A stretch of DNA of 30,693 nucleotides from an uncultured Collinsella sp. Its GTDB lineage: Bacteria; Actinomycetota; Coriobacteriia; Coriobacteriales; Coriobacteriaceae. Location: NCBI GenBank assembly GCA_902494605.1, contig CABUUG010000007.1:1-30693 (forward strand), read 5' to 3'. Under the pieces are notes generated by a model. It was given only the letters and a program-made list of their open reading frames with translations. It was not told the DNA's origin and did no database searches. Shown here in pieces: positions 14,953-23,184 of the stretch. The position numbers were made by a program, and so were the translations under genes. Numbering within the stretch: position 1 is the stretch's first letter; each line of letters opens with the position of its first letter.

Positions 14953-17900
14953 TTATGCCTCCTTAATGGGTGCCAGCGCCTGAGCCAGATCGGCAGACGT
15001 CAGCGGTCGCAGGGACACCTCAAAGCTGAAGCTCTCAAAACGGGTGCGGTAGGAATCGAGCACCTCGGAACCCCAAGAGTTCGAACCAAGGCCGAGCAGC
15101 TGGTCGTTGATGTTGACCGTGACCGTGTCGCCCTTGACAAGGTCGTAGACGTGCTTGGCGTTATCGATAGCCTCGCAGCTATAGGGCCATGCCGAGAACG
15201 AGAACGGGTTAGAGGCAGCGTCAGCCGGACGAGTCACGACCAGACCGTCGCCGTGGCTAGAGCGCAGGGCAACCCAGCGGGTACCCTCGCGGTTGGCACA
15301 GTCCTGAGGCATAACGTAGGGCGTGAACATGTCGTCAACCGTAGTGCGGTAATGACCGACCGGGTTGGCGCGCAGCGAGTCCGGATAGTTCTCGCCCGGG
15401 CCGTGGCCATACCACTCGACGGCACGATCGCAACCGGGAACCTCAAAGGAGATGCCGATGCGCGGGATAATGTCCGAATAGTCGCCGTAGGGCTCGCCGG
15501 AAACCTTGAGGTCGACGCGACCGCTCGGAAGCACGGTGTAGACGAGCTCGACGCGCATGCCGAACGCGCGGACGGGAGGAGCGATACGCTGGCTCACGGT
15601 AACGACGACCGCATTGCCGTCCTGCTTCCAAGAAACCTTGCGGGTAGACGTCTGCATCACATCGATGAAGTTGTCCTTCCACAGGGAGTCATACTCCTGA
15701 GCGTGGTTATCGACGAGCGGATGCCAAAAACCAACCTGGGGGCCAGAAGCCATGACGTCGCGGCCGGATGCCTTCCACTCGCTCACGGTGCCGTTTACCT
15801 TGCTGAAGGTCAACTCGCCGTTGAGGGAGTGAATGCGGATCTCCTGCTCGGTCTCCTCGACCGTAAGCTCAGGACGAGCAGGAGCCGCGATGGCCGGCGC
15901 CGGATGGTTGGCGATGGCAAACTGGCTAGCACCCAACTGGAACATCGGCTCGCACCAGACGTGAGCGGCCATGGTGTAGGCGCGCACGGTCAGCAGGGTC
16001 TCGCCTACCGCGACCTCGTGAATCACTAGCGGAAGCTGGACGGACTCGCCGGGGGCAACCGCACCGGGCATGAGCGTCTTGCGGCAGACCACGTCGCCGT
16101 CCACCAGGGTCTCGGCCGACAGGCACACATCCTCGAGAGTGGTGAACCAGCGCTTGTTGGTGACGGTCAGCTCGCCTGCCTCGGCGTCATAAGCCATGCG
16201 AACCGGGCAGATGACCTGGCCGTACTCGGTAAGGCCCGGGCTCGGCTGCTGCCAGGGGAACACCATGCCATCGATGCAGAAGTTGCTGTTGTTGGGGTAA
16301 TCGCCGTTGTCGCCGCCATACATATCGTAGGCAATGCCGTCCTCGGTCACAGCAGCCAAACCATGGTCGCACCATTCCCAAATAAACTGGCCTTGGATGC
16401 AATCCCAACGATCGAAGACCTCCTGGTACTCGGACAGGCCTCCGGGGCCATTACCCATGGAGTGACCGTACTCGCAGTTGATGCGCGGCTTGGGGAACGG
16501 ATGCTCGCCAAAGTCGTTCATCTGCGACACGCGGGAGTACATCGTGGAAATGACGTCGACGGTATCGGCGTTGCGATCCTCCTCGTAATGGACCGGACGA
16601 CCATCGAGCTCGTGAGCCTTGGCGTACATCGCGCGGATGTTGCAGCCATAGCCGCTCTCGTTGCCCATCGACCACATAATGATGCAGGCGTGATTGCGCT
16701 CCTGCATCACCAGGCGCTCAATGCGGTCGACGTAGGCCGGCTCCCATGCCGGGTCGTCGGTGACCAGGGCGATGTTGCCGATATTCTCGAAGCCGTGGCT
16801 CTCCATATCGGTCTCGGCGACCAGCATGATGCCGTACTCGTCGCACAGCTCGTAGAAGCGCGGGTCGTTGGCGTAATGGGACGTGCGCACCGCGTTGATG
16901 TTGTGCTGCTTCATGAGCTCCAGGTCGCGGCGCATGCGATCGAGGCCCACGGCGCGGCCCTTGTGATCGTCGTGATCGTGGCGGTTGACGCCATGCATCT
17001 TAAAGTAAGTGCCGTTGAGGTAGATATGATTGCCCTCGACCGTCACCTCGGCAAGACCCTGGCGATGCGGGACGTACTCGCTGACCTCGTCACCGTCGTA
17101 GACCTCAAACGTAAGGTCATAGAGGAAGGGGTCCTCGGGATTCCAGAAGTGGGCATCGGTCACGCTGCACTCGGCATGGCCGTCGACGCACTCACCCGTA
17201 GCCACCACGTTCCCGCCATCGCTGAGCGTATACACAACGCGGGAAGCGCCCTCGGCCACCGTATCGAGCGTGATCAGAGCGGCATCGCCCTCGCGGTGCG
17301 TGCGGAACCTAAAGTCGACCAGGTGTGCGGCGGGACGCTGCATAAGGTACACATCGCGGAAGATGCCCGATGCCCACCACATGTCTTGGTCCTCGATATA
17401 GCTACCATCGCTGTACTGCAGAACCTTGACCGCAAACAGGTTGTCGCCCTCGACAAGCGCGTCGGTCACGTCGAACTCGGCAGACAGGCGCGAGCCCTTG
17501 GTCATGCCGATAAACTTGCCGTTGACGTAGAGCTCGCCATAGCTCTCGATGCCGTCAAAGCGAATGATCTCGCGAGCGCCGGCAGGCACGGCGGGAAGGT
17601 TGACGATGCGCTGGTAGACGCCCGTGGAGTCGTCGGAGGGAACGAACGGCTGATCCACCGGGAACGGGAAGCCCTCGTCGGTGTAGGCAAGGTTGCCATA
17701 GCCGTCTACCTGCCACAGGTGCGGAACCTCCACGTGATCCCACTCGGGCTCGTACGTGGAGAGCTCCTCGTTGGAGACGGCCGCGGGGCCCTCAAAGAGA
17801 CGGAACTGCCACGAGCCGGACAGCTGGACAAACCCGCGCGACAGCTCGCGGCTGTACGTTGCAGCGAGATCGGCGGTCTCGTAACCCATAAAGTACGCAT

Positions 17901-17961
17901 GGGGTGCCAGGCGGTTCCTGTGGGTGAGCGCTTGGTTTTCCCAATCGTTAATGGCGTCCAT
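14953..17961 (-). CDS. ebgA: Beta-galactosidase large subunit EbgA (glycoside hydrolase family 2)
   Basis: EbgA hydrolyses beta-galactosides such as lactose by a retaining mechanism. The 1002-residue product has the GH2 order: jelly-roll sugar-binding domain (about 45-220), immunoglobulin-like domain, TIM barrel (about 315-610), and C-terminal galactosidase domains. The acid/base Glu is E435 in WSMGNESGYG and the nucleophile E497 in NCEYGHSMGNGPGG; HGVNRHDHD is also present. GAAGGAG precedes the ATG at 7-nt spacing. There is no signal peptide, so lactose must be imported by a system not in this window. Three palindromic operators lie just upstream and a LacI-family gene is divergent. Confidence 0.96.
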   Translation of the reverse strand: MDAINDWENQALTHRNRLAPHAYFMGYETADLAATYSRELSRGFVQLSGSWQFRLFEGPAAVSNEELSTYEPEWDHVEVPHLWQVDGYGNLAYTDEGFPFPVDQPFVPSDDSTGVYQRIVNLPAVPAGAREIIRFDGIESYGELYVNGKFIGMTKGSRLSAEFDVTDALVEGDNLFAVKVLQYSDGSYIEDQDMWWASGIFRDVYLMQRPAAHLVDFRFRTHREGDAALITLDTVAEGASRVVYTLSDGGNVVATGECVDGHAECSVTDAHFWNPEDPFLYDLTFEVYDGDEVSEYVPHRQGLAEVTVEGNHIYLNGTYFKMHGVNRHDHDDHKGRAVGLDRMRRDLELMKQHNINAVRTSHYANDPRFYELCDEYGIMLVAETDMESHGFENIGNIALVTDDPAWEPAYVDRIERLVMQERNHACIIMWSMGNESGYGCNIRAMYAKAHELDGRPVHYEEDRNADTVDVISTMYSRVSQMNDFGEHPFPKPRINCEYGHSMGNGPGGLSEYQEVFDRWDCIQGQFIWEWCDHGLAAVTEDGIAYDMYGGDNGDYPNNSNFCIDGMVFPWQQPSPGLTEYGQVICPVRMAYDAEAGELTVTNKRWFTTLEDVCLSAETLVDGDVVCRKTLMPGAVAPGESVQLPLVIHEVAVGETLLTVRAYTMAAHVWCEPMFQLGASQFAIANHPAPAIAAPARPELTVEETEQEIRIHSLNGELTFSKVNGTVSEWKASGRDVMASGPQVGFWHPLVDNHAQEYDSLWKDNFIDVMQTSTRKVSWKQDGNAVVVTVSQRIAPPVRAFGMRVELVYTVLPSGRVDLKVSGEPYGDYSDIIPRIGISFEVPGCDRAVEWYGHGPGENYPDSLRANPVGHYRTTVDDMFTPYVMPQDCANREGTRWVALRSSHGDGLVVTRPADAASNPFSFSAWPYSCEAIDNAKHVYDLVKGDTVTVNINDQLLGLGSNSWGSEVLDSYRTRFESFSFEVSLRPLTSADLAQALAPIKEA

Positions 17962-17994
17962 GGTGATGCTCCTTCGTCATCGTAGTGATTCTTG

Positions 17995-18008
17995 TGCAAC
18001 CGGTTGTC
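17995..18008. promoter_or_regulatory. LacI-type operator, site 1
   Basis: TGCAACCGGTTGTC, a palindrome with the central CG expected of LacI-family operators, 33 bp upstream of the ebgA start. It falls at or just after the predicted transcription start, where a bound repressor would block transcription. Confidence 0.82.
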
Positions 18009-18011
18009 CTT

Positions 18012-18041
18012 ATCTTACGGTCGATGCAAAAAACTGTGCAA
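18012..18041 (-). promoter_or_regulatory. Predicted ebgA promoter
   Basis: On the minus strand TTGCAC (18041-18036) as -35 and TAAGAT (18017-18012) as -10 with an 18-nt spacer. Operator site 2 overlaps the -35 and site 1 covers the start region, which supports both predictions. Confidence 0.6.
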
Positions 18042-18050
18042 CCGGTTGTC
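18037..18050. promoter_or_regulatory. LacI-type operator, site 2
   Basis: TGCAACCGGTTGTC, identical over 14 bp to site 1. Centre-to-centre distance is 42 bp, close to four helical turns, so repressors on both sites would lie on one face of the helix. It overlaps the predicted -35. Confidence 0.82.
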
Positions 18051-18081
18051 CGCTGAACGGTCGATTTGGTCGGGTTAACGG

Positions 18082-18102
18082 TGCAACCGGTTGTACAACC
18101 GG
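18082..18102. promoter_or_regulatory. LacI-type operator, site 3 with an extra half-site
   Basis: TGCAACCGGTTGTA (18082-18095), 45 bp from site 2, runs into a further half-site CAACCGG (18096-18102). Together they also make the palindrome GGTTGTACAACC (18089-18100). It is nearest to the regulator gene and may serve autoregulation. Confidence 0.75.
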
Positions 18103-18337
18103 GACACTTATGTCACCCTGAGTATCGAAACTCAGCGCAAGACATCGTTCTTAAGCTCGTAGGCAACCGCCACGCCCGCTGATATCTCACCCATACGAGA
18201 CATATTCGATTGCGGCTTGGTTACAAAACGACACCGGTCACCGGATATCATGAACGCTGTTCAGGCGCACTATAGTAAGCTGTATCCGCACCAGCCCGTA
18301 TCAGCGACAACATCGACCGCATTCTCCAGGAGACGCC

Positions 18338-19354
18338 ATGACCCAACCAGTTCGCACCGCACCTACGCTTGCCGAGGTTGCCGCAGCTGCCGGCGTGTCG
18401 CGCTCCACGGCATCGCGCGCTCTCAACGATTCGCCCCGCATTAGCGAGGAAACCAAAAAGCGCGTCCGCGCGGCGGCCAAGGAAGTCAATTTTGTCCCCA
18501 ACGCTCGTGGCCGAGCGCTCGCTGTCGGGCGCACGGAAATCATCGCCGTGCTCGTGACCGAGCCCCTAAGTGAACTCTTCAGCGACCCCACCTATAGCGA
18601 GTTTTTGAGCGGCATTACCGAGGAACTGTCGGAGTCGTCCTATCTGCCCGTTATCTTGCAGGCGTCTTCTACGCATGAGCGCAACCGCGCACGCGAGCAC
18701 TTTGAGCGCCGCTCGTTCGACGCCGTGATCGACGTCTCCCCCTACAAGGGCAGCGAGCTGCTCGAGGTGCTGCGCGATCTGGGCGTACCCACCGTGTTGT
18801 GCGGCCAGCTCGAGGGCCACCCCTATCGCGATGTGTTCTCGACGGTCTACTCTGACGACGAAGAGGGCGGACACTTTGCGGCACTCGCCATGAAGGAACG
18901 CGGGCGCAAAGATATCGTCGCCGTGTTGGGACCGCAAGACAACCCCGCTGTTGTCGACCGCCTGCGCGGCTACCGTGCCGTCTTGGGCAAAGACCTCCCA
19001 GACGCAAACGTTATCTATACCGGCTGGAACAACGGAGACGGCTATCAGGCCATGCACCAGATCCTCGCGCGCGAGATTGCTTTCGATGGCGTGCTCTGCG
19101 GATCGGACCGTATCGCGGCTGGCGTCATCACCGCACTCAACGAGGCAGGCCTATCCGTTCCTGCGGACGTTTCTGTCGTCGGCTTCGACGATCACGAGAT
19201 TGCGACGCGCTGCGTCCCCGCACTCACGACCGTCCGCCAGCCCCTGCGCGAAGAAGGCCACATGGCCGCCAACATTGCGCTCGACATGATCAAGGGTGCC
19301 GAGCCCACCACCTCCGTGATGCACATGCAGCTGATCCAGAGAGACTCGCTATAA
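18338..19354 (+). CDS. LacI/GalR-family transcriptional regulator, probable ebg repressor
   Basis: A 338-residue regulator with an N-terminal helix-turn-helix (about 10-29, LAEVAAAAGVSRSTASRALN), hinge helix (about 50-62) and a periplasmic-binding-protein-like effector domain ending in the typical VVGFDDHEIATRCVPALTTVRQPL. The recognition helix SRSTASRAL is of the type that reads palindromes with central CG, matching the operators at 17995-18102. CAGGAGA precedes the ATG. Divergence from ebgA and three shared operators make it the likely ebg repressor, presumably relieved by a beta-galactoside; the ligand itself cannot be read from sequence. Transcription ends at the hairpin 19361-19404. Confidence 0.92.
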   Translation: MTQPVRTAPTLAEVAAAAGVSRSTASRALNDSPRISEETKKRVRAAAKEVNFVPNARGRALAVGRTEIIAVLVTEPLSELFSDPTYSEFLSGITEELSESSYLPVILQASSTHERNRAREHFERRSFDAVIDVSPYKGSELLEVLRDLGVPTVLCGQLEGHPYRDVFSTVYSDDEEGGHFAALAMKERGRKDIVAVLGPQDNPAVVDRLRGYRAVLGKDLPDANVIYTGWNNGDGYQAMHQILAREIAFDGVLCGSDRIAAGVITALNEAGLSVPADVSVVGFDDHEIATRCVPALTTVRQPLREEGHMAANIALDMIKGAEPTTSVMHMQLIQRDSL

Positions 19355-19360
19355 GAAACT

Positions 19361-19409
19361 GGGGCAGGCTTTCCGCCAGACAGTTGTTGCGGAAAGCCTG
19401 CCCCGTTTT
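19361..19409 (+). terminator. 16-bp-stem terminator of the lacI-type gene (repeat hairpin A)
   Basis: GGGGCAGGCTTTCCGC (19361-19376) pairs perfectly with 19389-19404 around a 12-nt loop containing AGACAG, then GTTTT. It is 6 bp after the stop. It shares its frame and loop motif with the hairpin at 19422-19467. Confidence 0.85.
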
Positions 19410-19421
19410 GAGCGCTCATTC

Positions 19422-19467
19422 TGGGGCACAGTTTCCGTTAGACAGCTCAACCGGAAACTGTGCCCCA
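19422..19467. repeat. Second 16-bp-stem hairpin (repeat hairpin B)
   Basis: TGGGGCACAGTTTCCG (19422-19437) pairs perfectly with 19452-19467 around a 14-nt loop that also contains AGACAG. Compared with hairpin A, three stem bases change (GGC to CAG) and the opposite arm changes to match. A third, one-armed relative begins at about 19481 (TTCTGGG ... CTTTCCGCGACG) without a pairing partner. Confidence 0.8.
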
Positions 19468-19539
19468 TTAATTTGCCGAATTCTGGGTCGCGCTTTCCGC
19501 GACGTCCGGTCATCCCAAGCCCTCACAACCTCGGCGCAT

Positions 19540-19574
19540 AAAAAACGAGGGCAGGCACGCGTCCTTCCCTCGTT
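19540..19574 (-). terminator. Intrinsic terminator of aspS
   Basis: AACGAGGG (19544-19551) pairs with CCCTCGTT (19567-19574), extended inward by AGG/CCT after one mismatch; the minus strand continues with a T-run (19545-19540). It lies 23 bp past the aspS stop. Confidence 0.88.
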
Positions 19575-19597
19575 GCGGGCAGTATGTAGCCACTCGC

Positions 19598-21385
19598 CTA
19601 CATCAGGCGCAGGCTGACGTCCTTGAGCTGGGCGCCGCTAACGGCACTCGGGGCGCCCGACATGAGGTCGGAGCCGCTGGCCGTCTTGGGGAACGCCATG
19701 ACGTCGCGGATGGAGTCGGAGCCGGTAAGCAGCATGCACACGCGGTCCAAGCCCAGAGCAAAACCGCCCATCGGGGGCGCACCAAACTTGAGCGCCTCCA
19801 TGAGGAAGCCAAACTGAGACTCGGCGCGCTCCTCGGTAAAGCCCAGGAGCTTGAGCATGGACATCTGCATCTCGGCGTTGTGGATACGCATGCCGCCGCC
19901 GCCGGCCTCAAAGCCGTCCATGACAAAGTCGTAGGTGCAAGAACCGGCTGCCAACGGGTCGGCCTCGATCTTGGCGATGTCGGTCTCGGTCGGCAGGGTG
20001 AAGGGCTGGTGCTCGGCAGCGTAGGCCTTGCGGTCCTCGTCCCAATGGAACAGCGGGAAGTTGACGACCCACAGGAAGTCGTGACCCTCACGCTTGATCT
20101 CGAGTGCGTTGGCCATGTGCGAACGCATGCCGCCCAGGATCTCGTCGGAGAGCAGGCGCGGGCCGGCGGCGAACATCACAAGGTCGCCGGGCTCGACGTC
20201 CATGCGCTCGCGCAGAACGGCCATCTCCTCGTCCGAGAAGAACTTGACGATGGGGCTGTTGATGGAGCCGTCCTCGCGGAAGGCGATCCAGGCCAGGCCC
20301 TTGGCGCCAAACGTGGAAGCCACCCCGGCGAGCTTATCGATCTTGGCACGTGCCCAGGCACCGGCGCCCTTGGCGTTGATGGCCTTGACGACAGAGCCCT
20401 CCTCATTTGCGGCGGTCGCGAAGACCTTGAACTTGGAGTTGGCAAAAATGTCGGTCAGGTCGACCAGGTGCATGCCATAGCGGGTATCGGGCTTGTCGGA
20501 GCCATAGGTGTCCATGGCATCCCAGTAGTTCATGCGACGCAGCGGCGTGGGCATCTCGACACCCATGCGGCCGAAGGCATCGGCAAGAACCTCTTCGAGC
20601 GCGCTCATGACATCGTTCTGGTCCACGAAGGACATCTCGATATCGACCTGGGTGAACTCGGGCTGACGGTCGGCACGCAGGTCCTCGTCGCGGAAGCACT
20701 TGGCAACCTGGTAGTAGCGCTCGACGCCACCGACCATGAGCAGCTGCTTCAGAAGCTGCGGGGACTGCGGCAGAGCGTAGAAGTTGCCCGGCTGGATGCG
20801 GCTGGGGACGATGAAGTCGCGGGCGCCCTCGGGCGTGGACTTGAACAGGGAGGGCGTCTCGACCTCCATGAACTCACGGTTGTGCAGCGCCTCGCGAATG
20901 GCAAAGGTAAAGTCGGAGCGCAGCTTGAGGTTTGCCATCATCTCGGGACGACGGAGGTCCAGATAGCGATAGCGCAGACGGGTGTCCTCGCTGGTCTCGA
21001 TGCCGTCCTCGATCTGGAACGGCGGGGTGACGGAAGTGTTGAGCACCTCGGCGTGGTCGGTCAGGACCTCGATCTCGCCGGTCGCGAGCTTGGCGTTGGT
21101 GGTCTCCTCGCCACGGGAGCGCACGACGCCGTGGATCTTGATAGGCCACTCGGGACGCATGGTCTCGGCAATCTTAAAGGCGTCGCCGTCGGAGTGCTCG
21201 GGGTCGAAGGTGAGCTGCGTGATGCCCTCGCGGTCGCGAAGGTCGCAGAAAATAAGGCCGCCGTGATCGCGGCGACGGCTCACCCAACCGGTGAGGGTGA
21301 CCTCTTCGCCCACGTTCTCGCGGCGAAGCTCGCCGCAGGTACGGGTGTGCATGGAATGCTCGTCGATGGGACGGGTCTGGCTCAT
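19598..21385 (-). CDS. aspS: Aspartyl-tRNA synthetase, bacterial type
   Basis: AspRS attaches aspartate to tRNA(Asp). The 595-residue class II enzyme has an N-terminal OB-fold anticodon domain (about 15-120), motif 2 in FRDEDLRADRQPEFTQ, the bacterial GAD insertion (about 300-420) and motif 3 GLDRVCML near the C-terminus. Length matches the bacterial family. AAAGGAGG stands 9 nt before the ATG. In the anticodon domain the stretch RRRDHGG has His where the discriminating E. coli enzyme has Leu, a residue linked to charging tRNA(Asn) as well. A 7-bp leader hairpin (21413-21419 / 21431-21437) precedes the gene; no T-box features are visible. Confidence 0.97.
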   Translation of the reverse strand: MSQTRPIDEHSMHTRTCGELRRENVGEEVTLTGWVSRRRDHGGLIFCDLRDREGITQLTFDPEHSDGDAFKIAETMRPEWPIKIHGVVRSRGEETTNAKLATGEIEVLTDHAEVLNTSVTPPFQIEDGIETSEDTRLRYRYLDLRRPEMMANLKLRSDFTFAIREALHNREFMEVETPSLFKSTPEGARDFIVPSRIQPGNFYALPQSPQLLKQLLMVGGVERYYQVAKCFRDEDLRADRQPEFTQVDIEMSFVDQNDVMSALEEVLADAFGRMGVEMPTPLRRMNYWDAMDTYGSDKPDTRYGMHLVDLTDIFANSKFKVFATAANEEGSVVKAINAKGAGAWARAKIDKLAGVASTFGAKGLAWIAFREDGSINSPIVKFFSDEEMAVLRERMDVEPGDLVMFAAGPRLLSDEILGGMRSHMANALEIKREGHDFLWVVNFPLFHWDEDRKAYAAEHQPFTLPTETDIAKIEADPLAAGSCTYDFVMDGFEAGGGGMRIHNAEMQMSMLKLLGFTEERAESQFGFLMEALKFGAPPMGGFALGLDRVCMLLTGSDSIRDVMAFPKTASGSDLMSGAPSAVSGAQLKDVSLRLM

Positions 21386-21641
21386 ACCAGTGATCCTCCT
21401 TTATGGATCTGTGCCGCCCCGTGTCGTTCCGGGCGGCGTCGTACAGATTTGCCCAGCCTGCGTAAACCGCGCAGCCAGACATGGCGTTCTATCTTATCGC
21501 ACCTGTGTCGATGTGCCGCGGAAAAGTAGCTCCTGCCCAAAGACTTGACGGAGACGAAACAATTGCCGCACCGTGGCCGTCGCCAAGGCGCGCCCCGTGC
21601 GACAATGTGCCCCAACACAACCGCACTCGGAAAGGCCCGTC

Positions 21642-22277
21642 ATGACTGCACGCCTCATCGTTATGGATATCGACTCCACACTCATCAACCAGGAGGTCAT
21701 CGACCTGTTGGGCGAGGAGGCCGGCGTGGGCGAGCAAGTTGCACAGATCACCGAACGCGCCATGCGCGGCGAGCTTGACTTTAAGCAGGCGCTCGAGGAG
21801 CGCGTGGGGCTGCTTGCCGGCTTGGATGAGAGCGTGTTCGATCGCACTTTTGCGCGGGTGACGTTTACCCCCGGCGCGCTGGAGCTTGTGCGCTCGGCGC
21901 ACAGCAAAGGCTGGAAGGTCGGCGTGGTAAGCGGTGGCTTCCACGAGGTCGCCAACAAGATCGTGGCCGCCGCGGGCATCGATTTTTGCCTGGCCAACCG
22001 CCTGGAAGTCGTGGACGGCAAGCTTACCGGCAAGCTGGCGGCAAACATTGTGACCAAGGAATCCAAGCTCATCCAGCTGCTGGATTGGGCGGTTGAGTGC
22101 GGCGTCGATATGGCACACACCGTCGCTATTGGCGACGGTGCAAACGACATCCCCATGATCCAGGCCGCGGGCACGGGCATCGCGTTTTGCGCCAAGCCCA
22201 AGACGCGCGAGGCAGCCCCGTTTACCATCGACGAGCGCAACCTGATGCTCGCCATGGACATCATCCTGCGTGACTAG
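21642..22277 (+). CDS. serB: Phosphoserine phosphatase SerB
   Basis: SerB removes phosphate from phosphoserine in the last step of serine synthesis. It is a HAD-superfamily enzyme of 211 residues with the nucleophile motif DIDST (Asp9, Asp11), the motif II region VVSGGF, and motif III/IV GDGANDIPMI. The ACT domain of longer SerB proteins is absent, giving the short form. GGAAAGG lies 7 nt before the ATG at 21642; the longer frame from 21573 has no support. It is divergent from aspS across 256 bp. SerA and SerC are not in the window, so a related HAD phosphatase role cannot be fully excluded. Confidence 0.9.
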   Translation: MTARLIVMDIDSTLINQEVIDLLGEEAGVGEQVAQITERAMRGELDFKQALEERVGLLAGLDESVFDRTFARVTFTPGALELVRSAHSKGWKVGVVSGGFHEVANKIVAAAGIDFCLANRLEVVDGKLTGKLAANIVTKESKLIQLLDWAVECGVDMAHTVAIGDGANDIPMIQAAGTGIAFCAKPKTREAAPFTIDERNLMLAMDIILRD

Positions 22278-22313
22278 CCGATCCGTCTAACAATTGAATC
22301 AGTCTGTCCTATA

Positions 22314-22347
22314 GTTTCCGAACAATTTTGTCTTAGTGTTCGGAAAC
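22314..22347. promoter_or_regulatory. 11-bp perfect inverted repeat upstream of larB
   Basis: GTTTCCGAACA (22314-22324) is repeated inverted at 22337-22347 with a 12-nt spacer, 36 bp past serB and 44 bp before larB. No T-run follows, so it fits an operator better than a terminator. A TAGACT at 22363-22368 could be the larB -10, which would place the right arm at the -35. The TetR-type regulator at the end of this operon is one possible binder. Confidence 0.5.
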
Positions 22348-22391
22348 ATACCCTTTGAGTGCTAGACTTTGCGCCGTCGAAGGGAACATAT

Positions 22392-23174
22392 ATGGATAAG
22401 CGAGATCTAGAGCAGCTGCTGAGCGATGTTGCCGGCGGATCAGTCACCCCGGCAGTCGCCCTTACGCGCATCCAGACGGCTCCGACCGCCGATTTGGGCT
22501 TTGCGCAGCTCGATCTTTCGCGCGGAGTGCGCCAGGGAGCCGGCGAGGTTGTCTACGGTGCTGGTAAAACCGCCGAGCAAATTGCCGCCATTATCGAGGC
22601 GCTGCGCGATGCAGGCCAGGAGCGCATCCTGGTCACACGCTTGGATGCCGAAAAAGCCGCGCGCACCGCTGAGCTCCTCGGCAACGACATCGACCTGGGA
22701 TATGTCCCGGACGCCCAGCTCGCCCTGGTAGGTGGCAAGCCCTCCCCTACCGGCAACGGACGCATCGTCATCGCCTGCGCCGGCACGAGCGACCTGCCCG
22801 TCGCCGAAGAGGCGGCACTGACGGCCGAGTTCTACGGCAACAAGGTCGATCGCCTCTACGACGTGGGTGTCGCCGGCCTGCACCGCCTGCTCGCTCATGC
22901 TGAGGAACTTGCTCAGGCGCAGGTGGTCATCGCCATCGCCGGCATGGAAGGCGCCCTGGCGAGCGTCATCGGAGGCCTTGTGAGCTGTCCGGTCATCGCC
23001 GTCCCCACCAGCGTGGGCTATGGCGCGAGCTTTGGCGGCGTGGCCGCACTGCTCGCCATGCTCAACTCCTGCGCCAGCGGCGTTTCGGTCGTCAACATCG
23101 ACAACGGCTTCGGTGCCGCCTACCAGGCAAGTCTTATCAATCATCTGAGCGCCGGCACATCCCGCGCCCGCTAA
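22392..23174 (+). CDS. larB: Nickel pincer cofactor biosynthesis protein LarB
   Basis: LarB carboxylates and hydrolyses nicotinic acid adenine dinucleotide in the first step of making the nickel-pincer nucleotide of lactate racemase. The 260-residue protein has the LarB N-terminal segment with RGVRQGAGEVVYGAGKT and a C-terminal domain related to AIR carboxylase PurE, with the GMEGALASVIGGL and VPTSVGYGASFGG stretches. GAAGGGA precedes the ATG at 22392; an upstream in-frame GTG at 22359 has no ribosome site. It is the first gene of larB-larC-tetR, 10 nt before larC. Confidence 0.95.
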   Translation: MDKRDLEQLLSDVAGGSVTPAVALTRIQTAPTADLGFAQLDLSRGVRQGAGEVVYGAGKTAEQIAAIIEALRDAGQERILVTRLDAEKAARTAELLGNDIDLGYVPDAQLALVGGKPSPTGNGRIVIACAGTSDLPVAEEAALTAEFYGNKVDRLYDVGVAGLHRLLAHAEELAQAQVVIAIAGMEGALASVIGGLVSCPVIAVPTSVGYGASFGGVAALLAMLNSCASGVSVVNIDNGFGAAYQASLINHLSAGTSRAR

Positions 23175-23184
23175 GGAGCATTTC

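Larger units (their letters stand above)
17962..18337. other. 376-bp divergent control region between ebgA and the lacI-type gene
   Basis: It carries the ebgA promoter, three near-identical palindromic operators (17995-18102) and the upstream region of the regulator. A TATAGT at 18271-18276 could be the regulator's -10 box. CCGGTCACCGG (18234-18244) is a further small palindrome. Sites 1 and 2 sit in direct repeats that also share ACGGTCGAT (18017-18025 and 18057-18065). No gene is visible. Confidence 0.7.

Noticed and set aside
13336..17985. Long plus-strand frames opposite the permease, ebgC and ebgA
   Set aside because: Shadows of conserved genes with intact motifs on the minus strand.
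21413..21437. Leader hairpin of aspS as a T-box riboswitch
   Set aside because: Only a 7-bp stem is present, with no T-box sequence, specifier stem or terminator/antiterminator pair.
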